The notes under the pieces: generated by a model | What the model was told of the DNA's origin: nothing | The model's input: the letters and a program-made list of their open reading frames with translations, nothing else | The model's database searches: none | DNA from: an uncultured Mollicutes bacterium | GTDB taxonomy: Bacteria; Bacillota_I; Bacilli_A; Acholeplasmatales; Anaeroplasmataceae | DNA: 5,609 bases | Assembly: GCA_937905855.1 (NCBI GenBank) | Contig: CALCWU010000042.1 | Span: 1-5,609 of the forward strand | Reading direction: 5' to 3' | Translations under genes and position numbers: made by a program | Shown: positions 1-5,608 of the stretch, in pieces | How positions within the stretch are numbered: position 1 is the first letter of the stretch | Layout: every line of letters starts with the position of its first letter

Positions 1-129
1 AACGTTATTGGTAAAAAGCTACATTTACCAGATGGCTTAATTATTGAAAGAAACGTTAGAATCTTCTCTTCATTAGATCCAACAACAATTAAAGATTTAC
101 ATATTCATAGTGGCGAAACACTTAAATAA
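1..129 (+). CDS. 3' end of an unidentified gene (partial)
   Basis: An open frame enters from the left edge and runs 42 codons to a TAA at 127-129; the start lies outside the window. The visible tail (NVIGKKLHLPDGLIIERN and on) alternates small and branched hydrophobic residues about every six positions. This faintly recalls left-handed beta-helix hexapeptide repeats, such as the C-terminal domains of nucleotidyltransferases like GlgC/GlgD. That resemblance is too weak to name a product. Codon use matches the other genes, and an intrinsic terminator follows directly, which supports a real gene end. It converges on the pot operon. Confidence 0.7.
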   Translation, partial: NVIGKKLHLPDGLIIERNVRIFSSLDPTTIKDLHIHSGETLK

Positions 130-137
130 GGCCTATA

Positions 138-169
138 AAGGAATCTCTTAGATGGAGATTCTTTTTTTT
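138..169 (+). terminator. Rho-independent terminator of the left-edge gene
   Basis: A perfect 7-bp stem, GAATCTC (141-147) with GAGATTC (155-161), encloses a 7-nt loop and is followed by eight T (162-169). The stem can extend by G-T and A-T pairs using 138-140 and 162-164. It starts 11 nt after the upstream stop codon (8 nt if the extension is counted), as expected for a gene-end terminator. Confidence 0.9.
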
Positions 170-172
170 AGC

Positions 173-200
173 AAAAAAAAGGAAGATTTTTTCTTCCTTT
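173..200 (-). terminator. Rho-independent terminator of the pot operon
   Basis: Read on the minus strand, AAAGGAAGA (200-192) pairs with TCTTCCTTT (186-178) around a five-A loop (191-187). The T run is the complement of the A tract at 173-180, so the last stem T residues and the tail merge. The 5' arm overlaps the last two bases of the potD TAA stop. It lies back to back with the plus-strand terminator, insulating two convergent transcripts. Confidence 0.85.
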
Positions 201-1452
201 AGAATCTAGCATTATTAAAAATAGCATTGATTTTATTAATATATTTTCTATCAAATGGAGCTAATATATCACCCTTATAGCCATTTGCATTATCAACATT
301 TTTAGGATAATATTTATTATAACCATAGCCTATTGCAATATCATATAATAAATCCTGATCAATTTCATCAATGCTTGAATTATTAAGCGCAACTATTTCA
401 TCATATACATTAGTAAATGGTGTATTATAAACAACATAATAAGCATTTTTATAAGCACTTTTTGCTTGACACATATAATCAATAAATTTATGAGCTAAAT
501 CCTTGTGAGCAGCCTTTTTAGTAATAACTAAATTATCACAAAAGGCAATAGTATCATCTGGAATAAACATATCAAAGCCAATTTGATACGTTTTATTATT
601 AAATGTATATGTATCATTATCTACTAAAGACTTAATCATTTCCGCTAAATTGATATTTGAATTTTCTTTATAAGCATTGTAAGCAACCTCTGCGATTCTT
701 TCACAATAATAATATAAAAAATCACCTGTCCACATAAAGCCTATATCCAAATTTTCAGCAGCAATCTTTTTCTTTAAATCATCTGTTCCACGGGCGTTAT
801 AATTAACATTTTTTATAAGATTATAAATTTTATCCAAATCTTCTTTTTCTAGTTCTACGTTATTATCTAGTCCAAGGTATTTACAAGCTGCATAATAAGC
901 ATGCTGATTAGAATCATACATTGCAAGCTTGGTATTATCTGGAAGGCTACTTCTATCAAATAATGAAGCCCATTCATTTTTGTTATTAATAACAGCTTCT
1001 CTTAAGCCTTCTTTTTTAGTTGAATACATAATTCCCCATGTACCCCAAAGATAAGGAACAAAATAATTATCAATATTTTGTTCTTTTTCATTCATTTTAG
1101 AAATTATTCCTTTAACTCCAACCTGCAAATTGTCTTTATTGTAATTAGTCAATTTAGAAAAATCAATTTTTGATAATAAATCATTTCTTCTCATCTTTAT
1201 TACCATATAGTCTGAGGGACTTACAACATCATAAACTGTTGTTCCACTACTTACCTTTGAATAAAAGGCCTCATTAGAATCAGCTAGATCCATAACAACT
1301 GTACAGTTATATTCATTTTCAAATTCAGTTATTAAATCCTCATCAATATATTCGCCCCAATTTAAGAAAAGTAGAGTATTCTTGCCTTTACAGCTAGTAA
1401 CAAGAATTAAGAAGCATATGATTAAAAATAAATTACTTAGTTTTTTTAACAT
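199..1452 (-). CDS. potD: PotD-type polyamine ABC transporter substrate-binding lipoprotein
   Basis: This is the extracytoplasmic solute-binding subunit (417 aa) of a spermidine/putrescine-type importer. It delivers ligand to the PotB-PotC channel. A signal peptide of about 20 residues ends in a lipobox, V-T-S-C, with Cys21 as the expected lipidated residue, so it is probably membrane-anchored. Family hallmarks are the start of the mature protein (LNWGEYID, W32 and Y35), SPSDY (78-82), VPYLWGTWG (132-140), MWTGD (240-244) and the C-terminal YNTP (342-345). Compared with E. coli PotD from memory, W32, Y35, W241, D306 and Y342 match ligand-contact positions. The usual W255 appears to be F304, and the region of D168/E171 reads D-S-N-Q-H (180-184). 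The spacing W241-F304 is about 37 residues longer than in E. coli. The family is secure but the exact ligand is uncertain. The ATG has an AAAGGAAG Shine-Dalgarno at 1461-1468, and the gene overlaps potC by 20 nt. It is last in the operon. Confidence 0.95.
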   Translation of the reverse strand: MLKKLSNLFLIICFLILVTSCKGKNTLLFLNWGEYIDEDLITEFENEYNCTVVMDLADSNEAFYSKVSSGTTVYDVVSPSDYMVIKMRRNDLLSKIDFSKLTNYNKDNLQVGVKGIISKMNEKEQNIDNYFVPYLWGTWGIMYSTKKEGLREAVINNKNEWASLFDRSSLPDNTKLAMYDSNQHAYYAACKYLGLDNNVELEKEDLDKIYNLIKNVNYNARGTDDLKKKIAAENLDIGFMWTGDFLYYYCERIAEVAYNAYKENSNINLAEMIKSLVDNDTYTFNNKTYQIGFDMFIPDDTIAFCDNLVITKKAAHKDLAHKFIDYMCQAKSAYKNAYYVVYNTPFTNVYDEIVALNNSSIDEIDQDLLYDIAIGYGYNKYYPKNVDNANGYKGDILAPFDRKYINKINAIFNNARF

Positions 1453-2296
1453 TGCTTTTTCTTCCTTTCCATAAATTGTATAATATAATACAAAGCATTG
1501 ATATAAATGTTAAGACCGTTGAGAAAGCATATACACCAGGATATAAACTCTTTCTACCTATTGATGAATAAATCCATATAGACATAGTTGAAAAGCCATT
1601 TCCTGTTGTAAAATAGCCAACAACGAAATCCTCAAAGCTTATTGTAAAGGCTAAAATCATTCCACTAAATATTCCGCCCTTTACAGCTGGAACAATAACT
1701 TTAATTAAAGATTTAAATGGCTTAATTCCTAAATCTAATGAGGCATTAAGCATATCCTTATCAATTTCTTTCATTTTTGGTAATACCGATAAAATTATAT
1801 AGGGTAAAGTAAAGAAAATGTGAGCAATAAGTAATGTTCCAAAGCCAAACACATAAGGAAATACTGGTAAAAGCATTGAGAATATTAGCATTATTGAAAT
1901 TCCTGTAACTATATCAGCATTTAATAGAGGTATATTATTAAGCAACAATATTTTTTGACGATATTTTGCTGGTAAATAATATAATCCAATAGCAATTAAT
2001 GTACCACAAATTGTTGAAATTAAAACCGCAATAATTGAGGTTAGGAAAGTATTCTTAATTGAATCAGTTAAGCTCTTTTTGTCAAACATATGGATATAGT
2101 TGTCAAAGGTAAAACCTGTGAATTTAGTTATATCATTACTTTTATTAAAAGATTGAATGGCAATAATAATTATTGCAGCATATAGCATAAAGATAGCAAA
2201 GGCAATAAGTATTACTCTTAAAATATGCCAAGTAATCTTTAATGCTTTATGCTCCTTAAAACCATATTCTTCTAGGGTTGCAACCTCGTATGTCAT
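1433..2296 (-). CDS. potC: PotC-type polyamine ABC transporter permease
   Basis: Inner-membrane permease (287 aa) that pairs with PotB to form the translocation pore. Six hydrophobic segments are visible at about 22-48, 84-106, 123-145, 152-173, 207-229 and 256-276. The cytoplasmic EAA-type loop, which docks on the ATPase, is MLNASLDLG (182-190) followed after the conserved Gly by I-V-P (201-203). The canonical E-A-A is degenerate here (N-A-S). FEDFVVGYFTTGNGFSTM (221-238) matches the PotC signature region (FDD.V.S.F in E. coli, from memory) and separates it from PotB. The length is close to that of E. coli PotC. The ATG shares ATGA with the potB stop, and a strong purine-rich Shine-Dalgarno (AAGGAAGGGG, 2307-2316) lies inside the end of potB. 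Translational coupling is therefore likely. Confidence 0.95.
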   Translation of the reverse strand: MTYEVATLEEYGFKEHKALKITWHILRVILIAFAIFMLYAAIIIIAIQSFNKSNDITKFTGFTFDNYIHMFDKKSLTDSIKNTFLTSIIAVLISTICGTLIAIGLYYLPAKYRQKILLLNNIPLLNADIVTGISIMLIFSMLLPVFPYVFGFGTLLIAHIFFTLPYIILSVLPKMKEIDKDMLNASLDLGIKPFKSLIKVIVPAVKGGIFSGMILAFTISFEDFVVGYFTTGNGFSTMSIWIYSSIGRKSLYPGVYAFSTVLTFISMLCIILYNLWKGRKSNVKKTK

Positions 2297-3171
2297 AGTA
2301 GCGTTTCCCCTTCCTTATCAAACTTATTAACTATTGTAATAGCTCCAAGAATTATTATAAGCATTACAACTGCTAAAATTGAACCAATATTATAGCTCAT
2401 TGAGCTAAAATCCTGTTCAATTATATTACCTATTAATAAAATATTGCCAGCACCTAAAATTTTAGGAATAGCAAAGCCTGATAGACATGGTAGTAAAACC
2501 ATTATTGCTCCACTAACCATTCCACTTGTAGTTAAAGGGAAGATAACGGTCCAAAATTTCTTAAAATCAGTCATACCTAAATCCAAAGCTGCCTCTTCAA
2601 GAGATGGATCGATTTTTTCTAGTGATGTATAAATAGGTAAAATAACAAATGGTAAATATGTAAATACCATACCTAAAATAATTGCTAAATCAGTACCTAA
2701 AATATTAAATCCTGTTATTCCTAGCATATTAGTAATTATATTATGTGCTTGGAACATATTACTTAGGGCTTCGATTCTAAGTAATATGTTAGTCCACATT
2801 GGTAAAACAAGTAATAATAATATTAAATATTTATTTTTAAAATGAGAACGATGTAGGTAATAAGCTATTAAATAACCAAAGAATAAACAAATAACTGTTG
2901 TAAGTATACTATACTTAAGTGAATTTAAAAATGCCATAATTACTGATTTTTCAAGTAAAGATGAAAAATTTGAAAAAGTAAAATGACAGCCCGCAAGCTT
3001 TAAGCCCTCTGTATCTAAAAACATTAAAACAAAAAGTATAAGCATTGGTAAAACAGCAAATATTAATAGCCAAATAAAGTATGGCTTTGCAAGCCTATCT
3101 AAATGATGAGTTTGATAGGTATTTTCCTTCATCTTCTTTATAGCCTTTACGCGCTTACTATTGTCTTGCAT
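2293..3171 (-). CDS. potB: PotB-type polyamine ABC transporter permease
   Basis: Inner-membrane permease (292 aa from the chosen start), partner of PotC. Hydrophobic segments lie at about 31-53, 83-106, 114-136, 160-182, 216-238 and 262-282. The EAA loop is well kept: EEAALDLG (192-199), with I-F-P (210-212) at the expected distance. LPMWTNILLRI (123-133), Y-T-S-L-E-K-I-D (181-188) and LLIGNIIEQDF (245-255) are typical PotB segments. I chose ATG 3171 because GAAGG (3182-3186) sits 10 nt upstream. An in-frame TTG at 3195 would add eight residues but has no Shine-Dalgarno. The gene overlaps potA by 25 nt and potC by 4 nt (ATGA). Its stop is TGA, consistent with the standard genetic code. Confidence 0.95.
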   Translation of the reverse strand: MQDNSKRVKAIKKMKENTYQTHHLDRLAKPYFIWLLIFAVLPMLILFVLMFLDTEGLKLAGCHFTFSNFSSLLEKSVIMAFLNSLKYSILTTVICLFFGYLIAYYLHRSHFKNKYLILLLLVLPMWTNILLRIEALSNMFQAHNIITNMLGITGFNILGTDLAIILGMVFTYLPFVILPIYTSLEKIDPSLEEAALDLGMTDFKKFWTVIFPLTTSGMVSGAIMVLLPCLSGFAIPKILGAGNILLIGNIIEQDFSSMSYNIGSILAVVMLIIILGAITIVNKFDKEGETLL

Positions 3172-4316
3172 GATCCGTCTACCTTCATCAAACAAATTTC
3201 ATATGGGTCAACACTTAAACCAATTTCATTGCCAACTGCAACATCCTCATAGGTATGGACAACAAATTCAATGTCGTTTATATCAACACATAATTCATAA
3301 TAAACACCCTTAAATACTGAGCTTGTAACAACACCTACAAGCTTAGCCCTATCTAAAGGTACAACATCAAAGTCTTCAGGTCTAATAACAACATCTACTG
3401 GTTCGCCATCAGCAAAAATATAGCCAACGCAATCAAAGTCAACGCCTAAAAAGTTAACAACATTTTGACGAACCCAAACTCCATTTACAATATTAGATTC
3501 ACCAACAAAGTTAGCAACATAACGATTTACAGGCTCATTATAAATATCCTTAGGTGTTCCAAGCTGTTGAATAATACCATCCTTCATTACAACTATTCTA
3601 TCACTCATTGTCATTGCTTCTTCTTGATCATGAGTTACAAATATGAAGGTAATACCTAGATTACGTTGCATTTCCTTAAGCTCATAATGCATATCCTGAC
3701 GTAGCTTTAAATCAAGAGCACTAAGAGGTTCATCCAGCAAAAGAATTTTTGGTCTTAAAATAAGAGCACGAGCAAGAGCTACTCTTTGCATTTGACCACC
3801 AGACATTTGATCAATTCTTCTATTTTCATAGCCACTAAGATTAACCATTTTTAAAGCCTTTTTAACAGATTCATTAATATGCTCCTTTAAAAGCTTTTTA
3901 ATATCTCTTCTTGTAACTCTTTTCTTTTCATCGTCTTTTAAAGCTTTAGCTTCAGCAGTTAGCTTTTCAATTCCGCCATAAAAATTCACTTGAAACTTAT
4001 ATCCTCTATTAACAATACCAAACATAACATTTTTAGCTACGTTTAAATGGGGAAATAGAGCATATCTTTGGAAAACCGTATTAATGGGTCTTGCATATGC
4101 TGGAAGATCATTAATAATTTTGCCATCAATAATAATTTCTCCTGAATCAGGCTTTTCAAAACCTGCAATCATTCTCAAGGTTGTAGTTTTACCACAGCCA
4201 GATGGACCAAGTAGGGTAACAAATTCATTTTCATAAATTGTTAAATCCAAATTTTTTACAACTTGCAAATCGCCATAATTCTTAACGATATTATGCAATT
4301 CAATAATAGGTTTCAA
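3147..4316 (-). CDS. potA: PotA-type polyamine ABC transporter ATP-binding protein
   Basis: Cytoplasmic ATPase that powers PotB-PotC. Numbered from the chosen TTG (389 aa): Walker A GPSGCGKT (37-44), Q-loop Gln83 in TVFQRYALFPHL, ABC signature SGGQMQR (172-178), Walker B ILLLDEP (191-197), D-loop SALD (199-202) and H-loop His229 (FVTHDQEEA). All catalytic elements are intact. A TOBE-like regulatory region follows from about 270 to the end, including VIRPEDFDVVP. Between Q-loop and signature there are about 36 more residues than in E. coli PotA; the extra stretch, roughly 103-139, is rich in Lys, Arg and Glu. Start: the only good Shine-Dalgarno, GGAGG at 4328-4332, lies 11 nt before TTG 4316. 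It falls inside the coding frame if GTG 4334 is used, and that GTG has no ribosome site of its own. Either start is possible and the difference is six residues. It is the first gene of the operon, behind a long structured leader. Confidence 0.96.
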   Translation of the reverse strand: MKPIIELHNIVKNYGDLQVVKNLDLTIYENEFVTLLGPSGCGKTTTLRMIAGFEKPDSGEIIIDGKIINDLPAYARPINTVFQRYALFPHLNVAKNVMFGIVNRGYKFQVNFYGGIEKLTAEAKALKDDEKKRVTRRDIKKLLKEHINESVKKALKMVNLSGYENRRIDQMSGGQMQRVALARALILRPKILLLDEPLSALDLKLRQDMHYELKEMQRNLGITFIFVTHDQEEAMTMSDRIVVMKDGIIQQLGTPKDIYNEPVNRYVANFVGESNIVNGVWVRQNVVNFLGVDFDCVGYIFADGEPVDVVIRPEDFDVVPLDRAKLVGVVTSSVFKGVYYELCVDINDIEFVVHTYEDVAVGNEIGLSVDPYEICLMKVDGSCKTIVSA

Positions 4317-4327
4317 TTCTAAGTTTT

Positions 4328-4332
4328 CCTCC
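4328..4332 (-). promoter_or_regulatory. potA ribosome binding site
   Basis: GGAGG on the minus strand is the only strong Shine-Dalgarno before potA. It lies 11 nt upstream of TTG 4316. It also overlaps an in-frame GTG (4332-4334), so it argues for the TTG as the start. Confidence 0.6.
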
Positions 4333-4359
4333 ACAAATTAGTATTGATAAAATTGAATT

Positions 4360-4378
4360 CTTATTCTTATAGAATAAG
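4360..4378 (-). repeat. Inverted repeat between the leader terminator and potA
   Basis: CTTATTCT (4360-4367) and AGAATAAG (4371-4378) form a perfect 8-bp inverted repeat with a 3-nt spacer. It lies just past the terminator T run and 28 nt before the GGAGG. There is no T run after it on either strand, so it is not a terminator. It could be an RNA hairpin near the ribosome site or a protein-binding site. Confidence 0.55.
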
Positions 4379-4392
4379 GTAAAAAAATTAAG

Positions 4393-4414
4393 AAAAAAAG
4401 CCCAAGTGTTAGGC
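4393..4414 (-). terminator. Terminator-like hairpin in the potA leader
   Basis: On the minus strand GCCTAA (4414-4409) pairs with TTGGGC (4405-4400), including one T-G wobble, around a CAC loop. Seven T follow (4399-4393). It is inside the leader, about 60-80 nt before potA and about 150 nt after the inferred start site. It would therefore stop transcription before the operon unless prevented. An alternative partner for its 5' arm is GGCC at 4444-4441. Confidence 0.6.
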
Positions 4415-4479
4415 CGTTTCAATTTATATTGATTTTTTGGGGCCATAAATATCTAAAAATATTCATAATTATGATTAGT

Positions 4480-4548
4480 TTATAGCCTCCCATAATTATA
4501 CTCAAGTTTCTTAACTTTCTTTAAACTGCACAAGCTAAAAAATACCAT
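4480..4548 (-). CDS. Possible short leader peptide of the pot operon (22 aa)
   Basis: An ATG (4546-4548) opens a 22-codon frame ending in TAA (4480-4482). It begins about 14 nt after the inferred potA start site, with only a weak AGAAG (4553-4557) before it. The peptide starts MVFFSLCSLKKVKKLEYN; it has a short hydrophobic N-terminus and four Lys in a K-K-V-K-K cluster. Its last codons form the left arm of the 9-bp leader hairpin and its stop lies in that hairpin's loop. A ribosome here would thus affect folding. In AT-rich DNA an ORF of this size can arise by chance, so this is tentative. Confidence 0.25.
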   Translation of the reverse strand: MVFFSLCSLKKVKKLEYNYGRL

Positions 4549-4568
4549 TTTTCTTCTATGCGATTAAC

Positions 4569-4596
4569 ATTTTATCATTTAATTTGTCAATGTCAA
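4569..4596 (-). promoter_or_regulatory. Promoter of the potABCD operon
   Basis: On the minus strand a perfect TTGACA (4596-4591) is followed after 16 bp by TAAAAT (4574-4569). The -10 is preceded by TGA, giving an extended -10 (TGATAAAAT). A second TTGACA directly follows the first (4590-4585) but lacks an equally good -10. This is a vegetative, sigma-A-type promoter, with transcription expected to start near 4562. Confidence 0.8.
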
Positions 4597-4618
4597 TCAT
4601 TTTACTTTCTAGTATTTT

Positions 4619-4632
4619 TGTAAACGTTTTCT
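4619..4632. promoter_or_regulatory. CcpA cre-like operator
   Basis: TGTAAACGTTTTCT matches the catabolite-response consensus TGWAANCGNTNWCA at 13 of 14 positions, with a perfect AAACGTTT core. It lies about 57-70 bp upstream of the inferred potA start and upstream of hslO. A CcpA or other LacI-family protein could activate potA or affect hslO from here. No regulator gene is in the window. Confidence 0.45.
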
Positions 4633-4637
4633 AGATG

Positions 4638-4666
4638 ATGTAAAAAAATTCAAAATATTGTAAAAT
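4638..4666 (+). promoter_or_regulatory. Weak candidate promoter for hslO
   Basis: TAAAAT (4661-4666) could serve as a -10, placing the start near 4673, just before the Shine-Dalgarno. The hexamer 17 bp upstream, ATGTAA (4638-4643), is a poor -35. Other AT-rich hexamers nearby (TATTAT at 4669) are too close to the gene. hslO must have a promoter in this region, but its exact place is unsure. Confidence 0.3.
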
Positions 4667-4697
4667 GTTATTATAGCAAAAAAGGAGATTTTAAAAT

Positions 4698-5567
4698 ATG
4701 CAAGATTATTTACAAAAGGCCTATTGTGCAAATGGCTGTGCTAGAATATATGTGGCTACCACAACCGCAATGTGTAAGCATGCTCAGGAAATTCATAACA
4801 TGTGGCCAACCTTTGCTGCTGCACTTGGTAGAGTTTTAACAATTGGTGCCATTATGAGTTCAACATATAAGTCTGGGGAGCATCTTACAATAAAGGTATG
4901 TGGTGATGGTCCTATCGGACAAATAACTGTTGAAGCAACTGATGGTAAGGTTAGAGGCTTTGTTCACAATCCAGGCGTTTATTTAACATATAATAATGGT
5001 CATTTAAATGTTGGGGCTGGTGTTGGTTCAAACGGCGAAATTGTTGTTATCAAGGACCTACATATGCGTGAGCCCTTCTCATCAAGTTGTGAATTAAGAA
5101 GTGGAGAAATCGCTGATGATTTCACCTATTATTTTGCTGCCTCTGAACAAATCCCTTCGTCAGTAGCACTTGGTGTTTTATTTGATAAGGATGCTAAAGT
5201 CAAGGCGGCTGGCGGATTCTTACTTCAAATTATGCCAGGCTGCAGCGATGAAGACATAAAAAAATTAGAGGATAAGCTTTCAAAAATCAGACCTATTTCT
5301 GAAATGATTGATCAAAATATGACACCTGAGGATATCATAAAGGAAATAACTGATGGTGATTACCAGCTACTTGAAACTAAACCACTAAGCTATGAATGTA
5401 ATTGTAGCAAGGAAAAATTTGCTAGAGGCATTATTTCTCTTGGTAAAAAAGAAATTGAAGATATTATCAAAACCAATGAAAACATCGAAGTTAATTGTAA
5501 TTTTTGCCAAAAGAAATACACATTTGATAAAAAAGACCTTGAAGATATGCTCAACAAGGCCAAATAA
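4698..5567 (+). CDS. hslO: Hsp33 redox-regulated molecular chaperone
   Basis: Cytosolic holdase chaperone (289 aa) that is switched on by oxidative unfolding and protects proteins during oxidative and heat stress. The zinc-binding redox switch is complete: C234-N-C236, then 30 residues, then C267-N-F-C270, which is the family CXC-X27-32-CXXC pattern. The N-terminal core shows family blocks such as HNPGVYL (90-96), G-S-N-G-E-I-V-V (110-117) and SGEIADDFTYYFAASEQIPS (135-154). The C-terminal region carries I-R-P-I-S-E-M-I (197-204). The length equals that of typical Bacillota Hsp33. Six further Cys (10, 14, 26, 68, 131, 182) lie outside the switch. ATG 4698 has AAAGGAG (4681-4687) 10 nt upstream. 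It is transcribed divergently from pot and appears monocistronic within the window. Confidence 0.97.
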   Translation: MQDYLQKAYCANGCARIYVATTTAMCKHAQEIHNMWPTFAAALGRVLTIGAIMSSTYKSGEHLTIKVCGDGPIGQITVEATDGKVRGFVHNPGVYLTYNNGHLNVGAGVGSNGEIVVIKDLHMREPFSSSCELRSGEIADDFTYYFAASEQIPSSVALGVLFDKDAKVKAAGGFLLQIMPGCSDEDIKKLEDKLSKIRPISEMIDQNMTPEDIIKEITDGDYQLLETKPLSYECNCSKEKFARGIISLGKKEIEDIIKTNENIEVNCNFCQKKYTFDKKDLEDMLNKAK

Positions 5568-5569
5568 TT

Positions 5570-5608
5570 TTATTTAAGATAATTTTCTAAAAATCGCTTT
5601 GCTAAAGA
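5570..5608 (-). CDS. Possible 3' end of a convergent gene (partial)
   Basis: On the minus strand an open frame enters from the right edge and ends at TAA 5570-5572, reading SLAKRFLENYLK. This is a plausible charged amphipathic C-terminus. It stops only 2 nt past the hslO stop. With 12 codons the frame could be open by chance; no product can be suggested. Confidence 0.25.
   Translation of the reverse strand, partial: SLAKRFLENYLK

Larger units (their letters stand above)
4317..4562 (-). promoter_or_regulatory. Long structured 5' leader of potABCD (candidate attenuator or riboswitch)
   Basis: From a start site inferred at about 4562 to potA there are about 230-245 nt with no long gene. In transcript order the leader holds: a 5-bp hairpin (4517-4504); a 9-bp AT-rich hairpin, ATAATTATG (4499-4491) with CATAATTAT (4473-4465), whose loop contains GGAGG and TAAACT; a GGCC/GGCC plus TCAAT/ATTGA stem (4444-4412); a terminator-like hairpin with seven T (4414-4393); and an 8-bp hairpin (4378-4360). 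The GGCC stem and the terminator share bases and cannot form together. I do not recognise the consensus of any known riboswitch or a T-box motif. The structure is read by eye and the function is inferred. Confidence 0.5.

Noticed and set aside
2444..2632. 62-codon plus-strand ORF
   Set aside because: It lies wholly inside potB on the opposite strand, has no ribosome site and shows no recognisable protein character.
3172..3195. Eight-residue N-terminal extension of PotB from TTG 3195
   Set aside because: No Shine-Dalgarno precedes the TTG, whereas ATG 3171 has GAAGG at a good distance.
3465..3659. 64-codon plus-strand ORF
   Set aside because: It is antisense to intact potA and its composition reflects the complement of potA codons.
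4419..4466. A 15-codon ORF in the potA leader starting MNIFRYLW and ending in TGA
   Set aside because: The nearest GGAGG (4486-4490) is 19 nt from its ATG, too far for normal initiation, and it overlaps the attenuator stems. Chance is the simpler explanation.
4474..4490. Resemblance of the leader hairpin loop (ending AAACTAA) to the tail of preQ1-I riboswitches
   Set aside because: The matching preQ1-I stem and its C-rich strand are missing, and potABCD is not a queuosine gene set. The match is a few A-rich bases.
4606..4634. Direct repeat TTTCTAG (4606-4612 and 4628-4634), 22 bp apart
   Set aside because: Seven bases in AT-rich DNA is likely chance; the second copy partly overlaps the cre-like site, which explains it better.
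5392..5577. 61-codon plus-strand ORF in another frame
   Set aside because: It overlaps the Cys-rich end of hslO, whose CXC/CXXC switch is clearly the real frame.
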